64,000 nucleotides of DNA from DASRAU01 sp035638075 (GTDB lineage: Bacteria > Acidobacteriota > Polarisedimenticolia > Gp22-AA2). Position numbers and translations under genes: made by a program. Position 1 is the first letter of the stretch. Every line of letters begins with the position of its first letter. A model generated the notes under the pieces. That model saw nothing but the letters and a program-made list of their open reading frames with translations. It made no database searches and was not told the origin of the DNA. Shown in pieces: positions 61,087-64,000 of the stretch. The stretch lies in contig DASRAU010000004.1 of assembly GCA_035638075.1 (NCBI GenBank), positions 62,001-126,000 of the forward strand. Reading direction: 5' to 3'.

Positions 61087-61992
61087 CTAGGACGTCCGGC
61101 CGGGGATCATGCCGGCCAGGATGTAGCCGGCGATCTGCGGGTTCTCCTTGAGGCGCCGCAGCGAGTAGGCGTACCACTGCGGGCCGTACGGCACGTACAC
61201 CCGCAGGCGGTGCCCGTCGCGGCGGATGACCCGGCGCAGCGACTCCGTCACCCCCAGCAGCATCTGGAACTCGTACTGCGGCGGCTGCAGCGAGCGCTCG
61301 CGGATGATCTGCTGGGCCTCGTACACGACTTCCTCATCGTGGGTGGCGATGCCGACGTAGGCGCCCCGGTCGAAGAGCGCCGCGACCGTCTCCCTGAAGT
61401 TGCGGTTGACGAGGGCTCGCTCCTTGAACGCGATGTCGGCGGGCTCGACGTAGATGCCCTTGCAGACCCGCACGTTCGGCTTCTCGGGCAGCGACGCGAC
61501 ATCCGACAGCGTGCGGCGCATGTAGGCCTGCAGCACCACGCCGACATTGGTCAACCCCTCGGCGCGGAGCCTCCGGTACAGGTCGAGCGTGGCGCTCGTG
61601 CAGGAGGAGTCCTCCATGTCGATGCGCACGAAGTTGCCCAGGCGCTGCGCCTCGTGGACGAGCGCGCGCACCTTCTCGTAGCACAGGTCGAAGTCGATCT
61701 TGAGCCCGAAGTTGGTGGGCTTGATCGACACGTTCGAGTCGAGGGTGTGGTCGCGGATGGCGTGCAGGGCCGCGACGTAGTCGCGCAGCGCCTGCTCGAC
61801 CAGGGCGCGCTCGTGCACGCTCTCGCCGAGGATGTCGAGCGTCGCCATGAACCCGTCGCCGTTGAGGCCGCGCACCGTGGCCACGGCATCCTGAAGGCTC
61901 TCGCCGGCGATGTAGCGCTGCGAGACACGACGGACGATGGGCTTGGGAACGAGCGGCAGGGAGCGCGCGACGAGACTGTGGAACACCGACAC
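61087..61992 (-). CDS. putA: Proline dehydrogenase
   Basis: FAD enzyme oxidising proline to pyrroline-5-carboxylate. 301 residues, TIM barrel of the monofunctional PRODH type. Blocks: LNGDGFMATLDILGESVHER, SNVSIKPTNFGLKIDFDL, FVRIDMEDSSCTSATLDLYR, VRVCKGIYVEP, YVGIATHDEEVV and FQMLLGVTESLRR with VYVPYGPQWYAYSLRRLKEN, the substrate and FAD sites. The P5C dehydrogenase half of bifunctional PutA is absent. GTG start at 61992; 33 bases after the upstream STAS-like gene on the same strand. Confidence 0.93.
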   Translation of the reverse strand: MSVFHSLVARSLPLVPKPIVRRVSQRYIAGESLQDAVATVRGLNGDGFMATLDILGESVHERALVEQALRDYVAALHAIRDHTLDSNVSIKPTNFGLKIDFDLCYEKVRALVHEAQRLGNFVRIDMEDSSCTSATLDLYRRLRAEGLTNVGVVLQAYMRRTLSDVASLPEKPNVRVCKGIYVEPADIAFKERALVNRNFRETVAALFDRGAYVGIATHDEEVVYEAQQIIRERSLQPPQYEFQMLLGVTESLRRVIRRDGHRLRVYVPYGPQWYAYSLRRLKENPQIAGYILAGMIPGRTS

Positions 61993-62025
61993 GATGCTCG
62001 GGGACCTCGCGGAAGCCGGGCGAGT

Positions 62026-62451
62026 CTACCCGATCTTCCCGCCGGCCGATCCGGCGGCCTGCGTGCGGGGACGGCGCAGGAATGCTTCCGCCTCGTCGTG
62101 GGTGCGGAAGACGCCGATCTCGCGCGTCGCACCGGGGACCATGCTGCGGATCCCCTTGTAAAGGCGACCGAGCATGAAGGCGACGTCGCCCGGGGCGACG
62201 ATGGCGAAGCGTCCCGGCGGGTGTTTCGGGTCCATCTCGGCGGACAACTTGGCAAGATCTTTCACCCGCTCGAACGACGGCAGCGCGATGCGGATGACGT
62301 TGGTCATGTCCACCAGCTCGTCGTAGCCGAGGACATCCTCGCGGGCCATGATCTCGCGCTGGTACCCGAAGACGTCGTCGTCGGAGAAGACCCCGGCGCC
62401 GTTCACCCGGACCAGCCGGCGCTCGTGATCGACCGTGTAGGTGATCGGCAT
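62026..62451 (-). CDS. SpoIIAA/STAS-like domain protein, unknown function
   Basis: A 141-residue soluble protein: an opening strand (ITYTVDHERRLVRVNGAGVF), helix LSAEMDPKHPPGRFAIV, and an end segment REIGVFRTHDEAEAFLRR are as in the SpoIIAA-like family of small proteins, often fused or adjacent to signalling genes. The function is unknown. ATG at 62451 after GGGGGGAGCC. Shares a strand with the proline dehydrogenase. Confidence 0.65.
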   Translation of the reverse strand: MPITYTVDHERRLVRVNGAGVFSDDDVFGYQREIMAREDVLGYDELVDMTNVIRIALPSFERVKDLAKLSAEMDPKHPPGRFAIVAPGDVAFMLGRLYKGIRSMVPGATREIGVFRTHDEAEAFLRRPRTQAAGSAGGKIG

Positions 62452-62536
62452 GGCTCCCCCCGGAGGCCCCGATGATACCGGAACCGCCCGGCGCGGGTTC
62501 GGCCGTGTTGCACGGCGGCGGTCGCGCCGCCGTTCG

Positions 62537-62566
62537 TTGACGCTCGCTCGGACGCTGGGCTAGAGT
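62537..62566 (+). promoter_or_regulatory. Candidate acs promoter
   Basis: TTGACG (62537-62542), 18 bases, TAGAGT (62561-62566), 20 bases before the ATG; GGAGGAAG lies between. Confidence 0.6.
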
Positions 62567-62586
62567 CCGGCCCCGGAGGAAGAGCG

Positions 62587-64000
<1,414 letters not shown>

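Overview
The window is a compact, GC-rich stretch (roughly 65-70% G+C by eye) of a bacterial chromosome. I count 64 protein genes, two of them cut by the window edges, and no tRNA, rRNA, transposon, prophage or CRISPR array. The host has an outer membrane with LPS: Kdo synthesis (kdsD, kdsC), heptose kinase and two heptosyltransferases, a Kdo kinase-like protein, LptD, a LolA-like protein and a beta-barrel protein. With the DUF4388 and DUF4382 proteins, an EF-P whose tip carries a PGNWR motif, and an HVQTED-motif protein, this suggests an Acidobacteriota-like lineage. That placement is inference; no marker gene here settles it.

Layout. 1-9.8 kb: LPS core genes (kdsD-kdsC-lapA; a Trm112-like protein with hldA; waaC-waaF; kdkA), an XRE-TPR regulator operon, a DUF4388 protein, and tatC-tatA. 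9.8-21 kb: a carboxy-terminal protease, a divergent Clp-type ATPase with an unknown partner, groES-groEL under CIRCE, two DUF4382 lipoproteins, a LolA-like protein, a thioredoxin-like protein and an orphan DppBC-type permease pair. 20.7-26 kb: an HD-GYP response regulator, polA and glyA. 26.2-31 kb: a proteostasis cluster clpB-hsp20-htpX-grpE, then a convergent arginase. 31.9-39.6 kb: a 3-hydroxyacyl-CoA dehydrogenase, then an overlapping minus-strand operon Memo-lptD-rmlD-(phytol kinase-like/DUF92 fusion)-ubiA. 39.7-48.6 kb: nitrilase plus B12-radical SAM, a FAH hydrolase, efp, nadE-rsmI, ricT-like, smpB, thiS-thiG. 48.7-55.5 kb: a DgcN/DgcA-type pair, a sigma-54 activator with a degenerate receiver, a 66-residue orphan protein with its own promoter and terminator, and two c-di-GMP proteins. 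55.6-64 kb: a BtuF-like protein, an outer-membrane barrel, fdhD, ispH, a thioredoxin-like ferredoxin with a His-less kinase, proline dehydrogenase, a STAS-like protein and the start of acs.

Organisation. Genes are tightly packed; no gene-free stretch reaches 300 bases. Co-directional neighbours very often overlap by the four bases NTGA, with all four bases seen at N, which implies GTG, TTG and probably CTG starts. Convergent neighbours meet at shared CTAG stop palindromes or overlap by up to 169 bases. Promoters are either classical -35/-10 pairs (groES, clpB, the protease gene, the LolA-like gene, HD-GYP, the 66-residue gene) or extended -10/-10-only elements lying 7-10 bases from a start codon, which suggests leaderless transcripts.

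Most striking candidates: a prenol-salvage cassette (two lipid kinases fused, overlapping a UbiA prenyltransferase); a probable D-glutamate catabolic pair; an unusual Clp-type ATPase with Asn in place of Thr/Ser in Walker A and an uncharacterised overlapping partner; a HAIR-like (HspR) operator in the clpB promoter beside a CIRCE-controlled groESL; and LptD with collagen-like and repeated Asp/Gly-rich insertions.
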